A DNA stretch of 64,000 bases from Tolypocladium sp. Sup5 PDA-1 (taxonomy: Eukaryota; Ascomycota; Sordariomycetes; Hypocreales; Ophiocordycipitaceae): NCBI GenBank assembly GCA_000750105.3, contig JPHH03000002.1:1178001-1242000 (forward strand), in the 5' to 3' direction. Under the pieces are notes generated by a model that was not told the origin of the DNA, made no database searches, and saw nothing but the letters and a program-made list of their open reading frames with translations. The position numbers and the translations under genes are program-made. Position 1 is the stretch's first letter, and the number at the start of each line of letters is the position of its first letter. This document shows positions 54,941-64,000 of this stretch, piece after piece.

Positions 54941-55344
54941 CAAGCGGCAGAAGGGCGAAGGCCACGAGAGTCATTCCAGCATTATCTCGACAAGGCTTCG
55001 CTTTATGATGTCCTGGATTGTCCCCTTGTCGGGATAAAGATTGTCAATGGGCAACGGAGGCTGGAATTCACCCTAAATACAGAGGATACGGATTAAATAA
55101 AACGTTACCGGTGCCGTTCATTTTGCCTCCTCGTGATAATGCTAACTAAACTAACTCCGCTAGTTAATACTAGTCTGGCTAGAATTGCTTAGGGGTAACA
55201 TAAAAGAGAGCATGGACGCTAACTAGGTTTAATTTCTTACTGAACTAAGGTGCCTAGTAAAGAGGAGAAAAGTCCCTTGGCCCTTCGTGGCCGTAAACCG
55301 TCGTAACACCTTTAAAAGGCTAGATAGTCTCCTCGCGACCGGGA

Positions 55345-55555
55345 ACAGCTGTTTAGGTTATAGTTGCTGTTCAGGTCATGGTTGCTACCGAGACAACGTT
55401 AGAACTATCCAAGCCATAGCTATTCATGCTACTCGCGCCATTCGTATCACATGTGCTTGTACTTCTAGTAGTAATGCTACCCCCAAGTATTAATTATTAA
55501 GTCTTCGTAATTGGATAGGAGGAGTTCTGGTAGCGTAGGAGCCTACCTACCTATC
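55345..55555. repeat. Right copy of the diverged ~200-bp direct repeat
   Basis: Matches 53381-53595 in order and orientation but is more AT-rich. Many of its differences are C to T or G to A, as expected if this copy suffered RIP. Confidence 0.85.
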
Positions 55556-56040
55556 CTACTAGCACCTCAGGTTTAGTATAAGCGCATGATATAAGGGAGA
55601 GCCGCATAAACGCGTAACGCTTAAATCATACTATATGCCTCCCTAGGTATCTCCTCGAGTACTAAGAGAGTGCATCTAACATGCATAACACGCAACGTAA
55701 GTCTCTGTCCTCCTTTTACTCCTCGAGCTCGGAGCCGCGGTAGTCGGTCACCTGCCCGACTCCTCTCCTCCCTCTGCCTCTATTAGCGGTTGTCTAATCG
55801 CCCGTGGCCTATTCGCACTCCGTAGCCTATAGAATTCACTATAAACGCTAGTCACTAGGCTAGCAGCTACTATACTCCCTCGCCGAGGCGGGATAGGCGG
55901 ATATCTACATAGCCGGTGAGACCGAGTTAGCCCTAGATAAGCGCTATTAAGCTAGGCAAGCACCCGCTATATAAAATACTCTAAAGATATGCCGCCTAGG
56001 GAGGCTATTATTAAATCGCTTATATCTCGCGGCGCTATAT

Positions 56041-56160
56041 TTAATAATATAATATTATAAATAATTTTTTTTAATTTTTAAATATATATTATAACTATAT
56101 TATATATATATATATATATATTTATTAATTATCTAAGCTTATCTAATTAGACTATATAAT
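56041..56160. repeat. Extreme AT tract with (TA)n microsatellite
   Basis: Almost no G or C for about 100 bp, with an uninterrupted TA run of roughly 22 bp near 56100-56122. Confidence 0.85.
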
Positions 56161-56309
56161 TAACTATTAGCTTCTTAGGGAAAACCTCTAAAGAGTAAAA
56201 CCTAAGTATCTTAACTCTAAGTTATCCTTCGTAAACTTTAAACTAGGATTAGTCTTATTACTTTATTAAGGGGGAACGAACATACCAAAGGCCGAGTATA
56301 ACGATCGTC

Positions 56310-56560
56310 GTATAAGTCGTAGAGTCGGTCCCTGCCTAAGAAGTTAGCTATTAGTTAGTAACACGAGTCGTCGTATAAGTTAGTGCGCTACTTAACGCGT
56401 AAGATAAGACGGGTATCCCCGTGTAAGTTAGAGCGACCGTTGCTATATAAGTTAGAGCGACTATCTCTATATAAGTTAGAATATTAGCATAGCGGCGTAT
56501 AGTCTATAAATTAGCGCCTATATAAATAGGTCTTTATATCGTATAAGTTAAAGGTAAAGA
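56310..56560. repeat. Imperfect tandem repeat, TATAAGTTAGAGCGAC core
   Basis: The core recurs at about 56319, 56373, 56421, 56454, 56481 and 56538 with spacing of roughly 27-57 bp and increasing divergence toward the ends. Confidence 0.7.
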
Positions 56561-58378
56561 GGCAAGGAGAGGCAACTATAGCTATCTTAAAAAATATAGG
56601 AGGAATTAACTAGGATTTTTTATTATTAGAATCTTAAAAGCTTATAAACGTTATAACTTACGTCGATACGTATATAGGGGACTATCTATTTATAGGGATA
56701 TAGACGTCTCTCTTATACTTATAGACTCGCTAGGCGTCCTAATATTCCTCTACTTTTTTATATTTTTTATTTTTCTAGTTAGGGGTCTATATTAATACCC
56801 TAATAAACTCCTCCTTACGCGGGCGCCGACTACCCTTAGGCGGTTATAAACGTAAAAGAAAGAAAGAGTAGCCCCTAGTAAACGACCTTATATAAATAAA
56901 GTACAAAAGTAACGCGTAATCGTAGGTAATCTTAGTAACGAGCCCGAACTCTAGCTCTACTAAACTATCCTATTACCTCCCTAACTATAGATAAAAGAAA
57001 TAACGAAATAAAATAAAGGAATATAAGGACTATCTATTTAGCGACGTTAGGTCCTCTTAGCTCGTAGTATATTAAGCTATAGCTAGTCTATATCCCTTTC
57101 GATCTTCTTATATTCTATCTACGCTATATTCTCTTCTTATCGCCTCGTAGCGCGTTTAGCCCTAGAAGGCCTAGCTATAGGGCGAGGGGACTAGGTAAGC
57201 GGTAGTAGCCGGTCTTCTAAACGCTACTAAGAGTTATAGTCGATAAGCCCTAGCGCGGTAGATATAGTATATCCTCTATCGAACTTAATAAATAGAACTA
57301 TAGCGCGTTTCTTAAAGAGTCTATTAAGCGTATCTATAAGCTCTATAGTTATAGTACGGCCGCCTCTGCCTATTATATATAGCTTATTATTACCGTTACC
57401 CCTATTAAAGCTATTTAAGACTATCTATTCCCCTTTAACTCGCTTATAACGGAACTTATTATTAGTATATTCTACCCTTAATATCTAGCTAACTAACCCG
57501 CTAGAGCGAGAGCTTTAGAGGGGCATAGATCGATCTAGCGTATAAGGTTAGCGGTAAGCTCTAAGCGGACTTATTACTAAGGCGGTCCTAGTATATCTAT
57601 CGAACTAAGTTATAGGTACTTATCTAAAGATACCTTAGCTAAGGGGTTAGCGTGCTAGAGGTTCTTCTTATAGGTATTATTTATTCTCGAGACGAAGAAG
57701 GTTATACCCTTAGAGTTAGCGTTATTCCGTTAAAGGGGTCCTAGCTCGAGCTTATCCTTAATATCCTATATAATATAAATATACTTCCCTATAGTATTAT
57801 AGGGGGAGATATAAAGTACTAAGGAGTTTATAGAACTAGCTATAGTTCTAGGCTTCTAAGATTAATTAGTCCCTTAGGGCTCTAGGGAAGTCTCCTTAAT
57901 ATTCTTACTATTATATAACCTTATTCCCTTTATATTCGATTCCTCTTAACTCTCTAAGGGAGAGATAGTTTCTATTATATATCTTCGCGCTAGGGTTACT
58001 TATAGGGTAGAAAATAAAAGGGGTCGACTACTATAGTCGAACTATATCTTACTAATATAATATAGTTATAGGGATAAGTCGCGTCTATTAATATTCTAGG
58101 GAATAGGTATATGCCCCTAATCGTAGTAAGTAAGGTATTTTAGAGAAAAGGGAAGTATAGGGCTTCGAGTAATACCTTAGTATTATTAAAATACTAGAAG
58201 GTAGCGCCCTTATTATACCTAAGCTAGAACTCGTTTCCTCCTCTAATTCTAAGCTTATTAGCTATAATACTTTTAAGGAAGTTAATTATTTAATTAAGGA
58301 GAGTATTATAGCTATCCTTTCCTTAGCCCTTATAATATATTACTTAATCTTAGAAATACTATTCCTAGTCTAGGTTAG

Positions 58379-58799
58379 TGTTACGACCCAGGCTAACGGG
58401 CCACGGGATGGGCCGGCTGTGCAGGCGCTATGTGGGCTACACGGAATAATAGTCGGAACGATAGACCAATAGGGACCATGGTGTGCGGTATTCACTAGGT
58501 AGTTAGTAAATACTAAGCGAATAGCATATAGGAGTTCACTCGGTAGTCGGTGAACCACGAGTAAATACTCTAGTATATAGGACCCCCTAATTTCCTTACT
58601 ATAGCATAGATACCTCGCTAGCTTTTAATATATTATTCTAATATAGACACACTTATATTACTTCAAACCCTTTAGTTACGATCTACTATCTAGGATATCC
58701 GATCTATTACTATCGTAATAAGACTATTTAACGGCTACGCCCTAACCTACCTACTAATATAAACCTCCGGTTTATCCCTTAGGAACCCAAACTATTACA
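58379..58799 (+). repeat. Candidate 5' LTR of a Ty3/gypsy element
   Basis: Begins TGTTACGACCCAGGC, a start typical of fungal gypsy LTRs, and ends near ACTATTACA before internal sequence. Length about 420 bp. The first 70 bp stay GC-rich while the rest is strongly TA-shifted. The 3' LTR lies outside the window, so the boundaries are not confirmed. Confidence 0.55.
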
Positions 58800-58989
58800 T
58801 ATTAAAAGCTCTTATTTAGGAGGTCACCGCGTTACCTTAAACAATACCGCATCATAGTTAACATACCTGCTTAACGCGAAGGATTAACTAGCACTAGACC
58901 TACTATATCTAAAGAGGACTTAGTGCAGGAACTTATCGCACTACGACTCAAGGTCCAAGAGCTCAGTAATAAAGAAGGGACAGGTTAGA

Positions 58990-59790
58990 CCAAAGATCTC
59001 GGAGAAGTAGTTAGACCCAAGTAGCCAGGACTATACGATAGCTCCTACGGCACCCTCAAGGACTTCCTTATATAACTCAAAGCCTATTATTAGTTTTATC
59101 CTAACAAACTCTTAGATCCCGCCGCTAAGGCACTCCACGTAGGCAGCTACCTTAGTAGAACGGCTCTCGTATAGTTTAGACCTATTATGCGAGATTACCT
59201 CGATAATGAAGGTAGCGAGCGAGACGCCGAAACTAGGGCTATATTCGCAAACTTTATAGGATTCGAAGTAATAATTAAATAGGTTTTCGGTAAAACCGAC
59301 GAAGGAAGAGAAGCAGAGCAGAAACTTCGAGGGCTCCGATAGAAAATATTAATATCGGAGTACGCCGCCAAGTTTAGATAAGTTACTTTACGACTTAAAT
59401 AGGACGACGAACCCCTTATAGCACGATTCTACGATAGCCTTAAAGACGAAGTTAAAGACGAACTCTATAGAGAGGATCGACCCGAAGACCTCGTAGACTA
59501 TATCGCTATAGTAGTACGAATCGATAATAGATAGTATACGCGACGCTAAGAAAAAAAAGCAGGGAAGAGGTTACTAGAACTCTCCTTATAATAACAACCC
59601 CCGCGTAAACTAGCGAAAGAAGCGCATAGAGAATACCGTATAGGCCTATACCTAGAACCCTAGACGAATAGATCTAGACGTAGTATAGAAGGACTAGTCT
59701 AAGGAAGGCAAGAAATGCTATAACTACGGGAAGTTTAGATACTTCGCCCGCGAATATAAATAACTAAAAAGGCCTAGTTAGAAGCTAGTA
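58990..59790 (+). pseudogene. gag remnant with destroyed CCHC zinc knuckle
   Basis: Capsid-like sequence (KDEVKDELYREDRPEDLVDYI region at about 59440-59500) is interrupted by many TAG/TAA. In the knuckle the first Cys codon (59716) survives, while the second Cys (59725), the His (59740) and the last Cys (59755) are all Tyr codons, exactly the G-to-A or C-to-T products of TGC, CAC and TGT. Confidence 0.85.
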
Positions 59791-61639
59791 CCGGGAGGTA
59801 AGAAATACCTTAACGCTACTAATAAGGAATTAGCTAGCCACAACCGCATAAACTAGATAGCGTGCTATAACGATAATTGCAACACGCACCTATTAGATAA
59901 ATAGAATAGCGGATAGTTCCCGAGAGAACTAATAATAAAGACTCTCGCTATAACTAGACGACGAGGAGTATCTAGGTTACGAGGCGTAATAGATGGACGT
60001 AGACTTAAGTAATAACAGGAGGAACCTAAGCTACGTAACCGATTAGGAGAATTAGTCGAACTAAACGATAGACCTAAATTCGCCTATCTAGGAGGATCTA
60101 CCGAGAAATAGATTTAATAATATAGCGAAGAATACTAGGAGAAGATACGAGAATACGACTAAGAAAGATAGCGAAGCCGCCTTACCCGCGAAACGAACGA
60201 GTAAGAAAGAAAGCGACTATTCGCATAGGTAAGATAATACTTTAAGGATAAAGAAGTAGCTACAATACTTGCTTAGATAAGCAAGTAACTAAATAATTCG
60301 GACGAAGGGAGCATCGACGATACGAGCTCCGAAGACGACTAGTATACGCTAAGTACGACCGAAGGCCGATCGGAAGTACTAACCTTATATCGGGAAAACG
60401 CAACCGTTAGAGTATCGCTTAAAGGCAAGGAACTACTAGAATACGATAACGAAATAGAAAGTATAGTTAATATCGGAACCTAGACCGACCCCGAACCGCT
60501 TACTGAAGTTTAGAAGTCTATACTCTTACGATATAGACCTATACTAGATAGTAGCGACTACGCTATCGCTATAATCGCCACGGATATACTAAATATAATT
60601 AAAGGAGAATTATACCTAGTAAGAGAATACGGGGATAATCTACGAATTATACTAGGATATGAGCTATATACGTAGATCTTATAGGCCTTGTATATCTACT
60701 TAGACTATTTAATATATTTCCTAGTAAAAGCACGATACGACGTATTTCTAACTAGATAGAAGGGATATATTATTAATAATCTATACTTAGCCTCGGAGCT
60801 ATATAAATAGAGAGCGAAAACACGCTATAATATACTATAAGTAGTTATTATAGAACCTAATACTAATACCCCGCTAGAGTATCGAAAGGATAGATCTACT
60901 AATTCGATATACGCGTCCCTAACTTGCTACGCCTATTAGTTTGGAAAAGTATAGGAATAGCATAGGTACGTCGCGACCGGTTAGGGAATCCCCCGAATAC
61001 GAACTAATATTATCTATGCACTAACGTGCGATAGAGTAAGCTATAGAGATTACTAGCTGCCTAGATACCTAGAGCATATATAAGAAAAAGCACGCGAATA
61101 GCATAAGGAAATTAATAATACTCTAATCTAATATCACCGATAGACGGAAGCACTAGATAGACTATACGAAGATAGAGAAATAAGTATTATAGAGCTTTAT
61201 AAGGAAAAATAAGAAGCTAAATAAAGACTCGACGTATACTACGAGAAACGCATAAATAATAGTAATTGTAGATAGAGATACGCTATTAATTGCGACTACG
61301 ATAACTACTTACGATACCTAGGAGGAAAAGCGGATATCTAACACCGACTACGAGTTATAGAGAACGAGTAATTCGATTTCTAGGAAATTAAAGGAAAACG
61401 AGGATATATTAAATAATATAAGCTAACTAAATAATAATACATAAAAGAATACAGCAGTAATTAGCGAGAATATATATAGATTAAACTATCTAATTATAAA
61501 AACAACTTATATAAGGTATATAATAAAAACCAGGAATTAAAAAACAAGGCACGCTATCTATAAAAGGGCTATAGACTAGCATATAATAAAGAGATCTAAG
61601 GACCCTATATATAACGGAGATAGGTTATAGTAATAAAAT

Positions 61640-63660
61640 AGTATTAGACGTCTATATCGCGGGATATCGTATAACGGCACTATTAGATAGTAATGCGATA
61701 GGCAACTATATTTTACCCTAAGTCATTAATCGTTATTGACTCCTATAGAAATAGAAGACCGAACTATACGAACTCTATAATATTGAAGGAGAAGTATTTA
61801 ACTATAATAATGGAATTATCGATATAGAGATTAATTACCTCGATATCTCGATTTAAGGATATAGAGAAAGAGTTACCTTTAACGTAATAGATATATTCGG
61901 ATACGATCTTGTCTTAGGATACCTATAGCTATAGGAAAGTAACCTAATAATTAACTAGAGGACTAGCTAACTACGTTAGGACGAGAACGCAGCCCCCTAG
62001 GATTAGAAGATCTAGAAAGAAGAAGCGAAACTTCGCGACGACTTAGCTACTAGAGAAGGAAAATAGCAATACCCTCTACGTAAGATATTACGGGTAATAA
62101 AGACCTAAGTAGTAACTAATATAGCTCTATAACCTAGTATATAATATAAATAAAATAAAGGAAAGAAGAATAGAATCCGCAGAGTTATTGCCGCCCTATA
62201 GAGAGACCTCGAATAAATCGATAAAAGTATCGAAGCTACGATAATAATAAGCCCGTTAGAAGATAGAATAAAGAACGTTCTATAGGAATACCGCAAATAC
62301 GAATAACTATTCGCGGAAGAACTCGAAACTAGACTACCGGAACATAGTTAATAGGATTATAGGATCTACCTTAAAGAAGGAACGATACCCTTGTTCTATA
62401 AAATCTATAACCTTAACGAAAAGTAACTAGAAACGCTACGTAACTATATCGACGAGAATCTAAAGAAAGGATATATTAGGCTATTAATATCCGAAGTAGG
62501 ATATTTAGTTATATTCGTCCCGAAAAAGAATAGAAAGCTCTATTTAGTTATCGACTTTCGATAGATTAACGAAATTATAGTTAAGGACTATACCCCTCTA
62601 TTACTTATCTCGGAACTTAGGGACTGACTATATAATATAAAGTAGTTCACGGCCCTCGACCTTAAAGGAGCTTATAACCTTATTAGGATAAAAGAGGGAT
62701 ACGAATAGATAACCGCTTTTAGAATAAAGTTCGGATTATTCGAATACTTAGTAATGCCCTTCGGGCTTACTAATACGCTAGTAACCTTTTAGCGAATAAT
62801 TAATAACGTCTTGCGCGAATATCTCGATATATTCGTAGTAGTATACCTTAACGATATCCTAATCTTCTCGAGGAATCTTAAAGAATATAAGGAATACGTC
62901 TATAAGGTACTATAAGTACTCTAGAATATAAAGTTACTAGTTAAACTAGAGAAAAGTAAGTTCTATATATAGGAAGTAGATTTCCTAGGATATATAATTA
63001 TGCTAGGAGAAATATATATATAAAAAGAAAAAATTATATTAGTTAAGGATTAGCCGAACCCGATAAATATTAAGGACGTTTAAAGTTTCCTCGGATTCGC
63101 TAACTATTACTAATAATTTATTAAGGATTATAGGAAAACCGTAACTCTACTATATAATCTTACTAAGAAGGATACGACCTTCGAATAAAGTAAAGAAGCC
63201 TAAGCGGCTTTTTAATAGATTAAGGACTTAATTATTTTAGAACTAGTCTTAATAATCTTTAATCTAGAAAAATAAGTCAAGCTTAAAATAAATACCTCTA
63301 ACTTCGCGCTTAGGGCATAAATAGGATAACGCGACGAAGATAGGAAACTTAAACTAGTAGCCTTCTACTTAAAGAAGCTATATAGCATAGAACTTAACTA
63401 CCCTATCTATGATAAAGAATTCCTCGCGATTATTAACGCCTTTAAGGAATTTTAATATTACCTCCTTAGAAGTAAATATAAGGTTAAGGTATATATAGAT
63501 TATAAGAATATCGCCTATTTCGCAATAACTTAATAGCTTAACGGACGATAAATTCGATAGGCTAAGTACCTTTCGGAATTCGACTACGAAATCACCTATC
63601 GAAAAGGATCCGAGAACGGACGAGCAGACGCTCTTAGTAAGAGAAGCGACTACGATATAG
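61640..63660 (+). pseudogene. pol remnant: protease, reverse transcriptase, RNase H
   Basis: Protease reads LDSNA instead of DSGA (GGT to AAT at 61692). The RT reads YLND instead of YLDD (GAC to AAC at 62850), so a catalytic aspartate is lost. RNase H-like sequence includes YDKEFLAI and ends with ADALSKR. Stops occur throughout, nearly all at former Gln or Trp codons. Confidence 0.88.
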
Positions 63661-64000
63661 GAGTCTCCTACGGATCAGGACAACTCCTAGAACTTAACAA
63701 AAGCAGCAACTACTAACAAAAATAGTTAAACGTAGTATTTAAAGTATAAGATAATAACCTAATATTCTAGAAAATCAAGGAATAGACGGAAGAACACGTT
63801 ACCTATATCTAGGAAGTACTAAATAGATATAATATAGAATATTCCGATATACCTATATATAATAATAAAATATAGCTACTACCGCTATTATAAGAAGAAA
63901 CTATTAGGGAGTTCTACGAATACCCGATATATAGATATTAGGGAATTAGGAAAATAATAGAACGAATACGATAAAAATTCGATTTTTCTAGAATAAAGGA

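Larger units (their letters stand above)
54941..58378. other. AT-rich, RIP-like block without intact genes
   Basis: Composition changes at about 55,000 to TA-rich sequence full of TAG/TAA in all frames. It contains the right direct repeat, an extreme AT stretch with a (TA)n run, tandem TATAAGTTAGAGCGAC-like repeats and, at about 57,240-57,880 on the plus strand, a stretch that reads like a stop-riddled coding sequence I cannot identify. Confidence 0.75.
58379..64000 (+). mobile_element. RIP-inactivated Ty3/gypsy LTR retrotransposon (3' end beyond window)
   Basis: Plus-strand order is LTR, gag, protease, reverse transcriptase, RNase H and the start of integrase, the Ty3/gypsy order. Gag similarity spans about 58990-59540 and its CCHC knuckle is at 59716-59757. 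The protease motif is at 61683-61700, the RT from about 62400 to 63110 (Asp-Leu-Lys-Gly-Ala region near 62660; YxDD box at 62844-62855), RNase H at about 63260-63660 with the ADALS end near 63630, and the integrase zinc-binding start at about 63840-64000. Glutamine positions are nearly all TAG or TAA, and key residues are replaced in the direction of C-to-T/G-to-A change. It is dead as a gene. The integrase core and any chromodomain would lie to the right of the window. Confidence 0.9.

Noticed and set aside
58370..62296. Two 60-codon minus-strand frames in the AT-rich block (58370-58558 and 62105-62296)
   Set aside because: One lies in the LTR and the other is antisense to pol. Both are chance openings.

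Overview
The window comes from a filamentous ascomycete, most likely a Sordariomycete and probably Hypocreales. That is inferred from compact genes with 44-67 nt introns, GTRNGT donors and CTAAC/CTGAC branch points, GC-rich coding sequence, fungal family content (siderophore MFS, rhodopsin-domain membrane protein, GH115, GH81, AIM32-like protein) and a transposon block mutated in the way expected of repeat-induced point mutation (RIP). I resolved 25 protein-coding loci, almost all with splice sites read directly. Spliced lengths were checked to be multiples of three.

Layout. 0-10 kb: 5' part of an Argonaute running off the left edge, a GH115 xylan alpha-glucuronidase, a DRAP-type deaminase divergent from a DNAJC9-like J-protein, and the telomere protein STN1. 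10-18 kb: secreted GH81 endo-beta-1,3-glucanase, a GPI-anchored cysteine-containing protein of unknown function, and a vacuolar Ca2+/H+ exchanger. 18-25 kb: UTP14 divergent from COX15, then a nuclear-looking zinc-finger protein. 25-32 kb: gene-poor DNA around a secreted neprosin-family protease. 31-41 kb: a GNAT acetyltransferase with a minisatellite in its promoter, HP1, a 55-aa membrane peptide, an ORF broken by two tandem TAG codons, a secreted collagen-like polyampholytic protein, and a sucrase/ferredoxin-like protein. 41-54 kb: glycerol-3-phosphate acyltransferase, a seven-helix rhodopsin-domain protein with a repetitive tail, a secreted beta-propeller protein, a siderophore transporter and a zinc-knuckle protein with a likely frameshift. 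54-64 kb: a coiled-coil gene lying between diverged direct repeats, then about 9 kb of AT-rich DNA holding a RIP-killed Ty3/gypsy retrotransposon that runs off the right edge.

How the genes relate. There is no obvious biosynthetic cluster. Most loci are housekeeping (UTP14, COX15, STN1, HP1, GPAT, Ca2+/H+ exchanger) mixed with secreted or surface proteins (GH115, GH81, GPI protein, neprosin, beta-propeller, collagen-like protein) typical of an environment- or host-facing fungus. Two genome-defence/heterochromatin proteins (Argonaute and HP1) lie on the same segment as a RIP-inactivated retroelement. The most unusual items are the secreted collagen-like polyampholyte at 36.6-38.1 kb, the directly repeated flanks of the coiled-coil gene at 53.4-55.6 kb, the TAG-TAG gene at 35.4-36.3 kb and the frameshifted zinc-knuckle gene at 51.7-53.1 kb.
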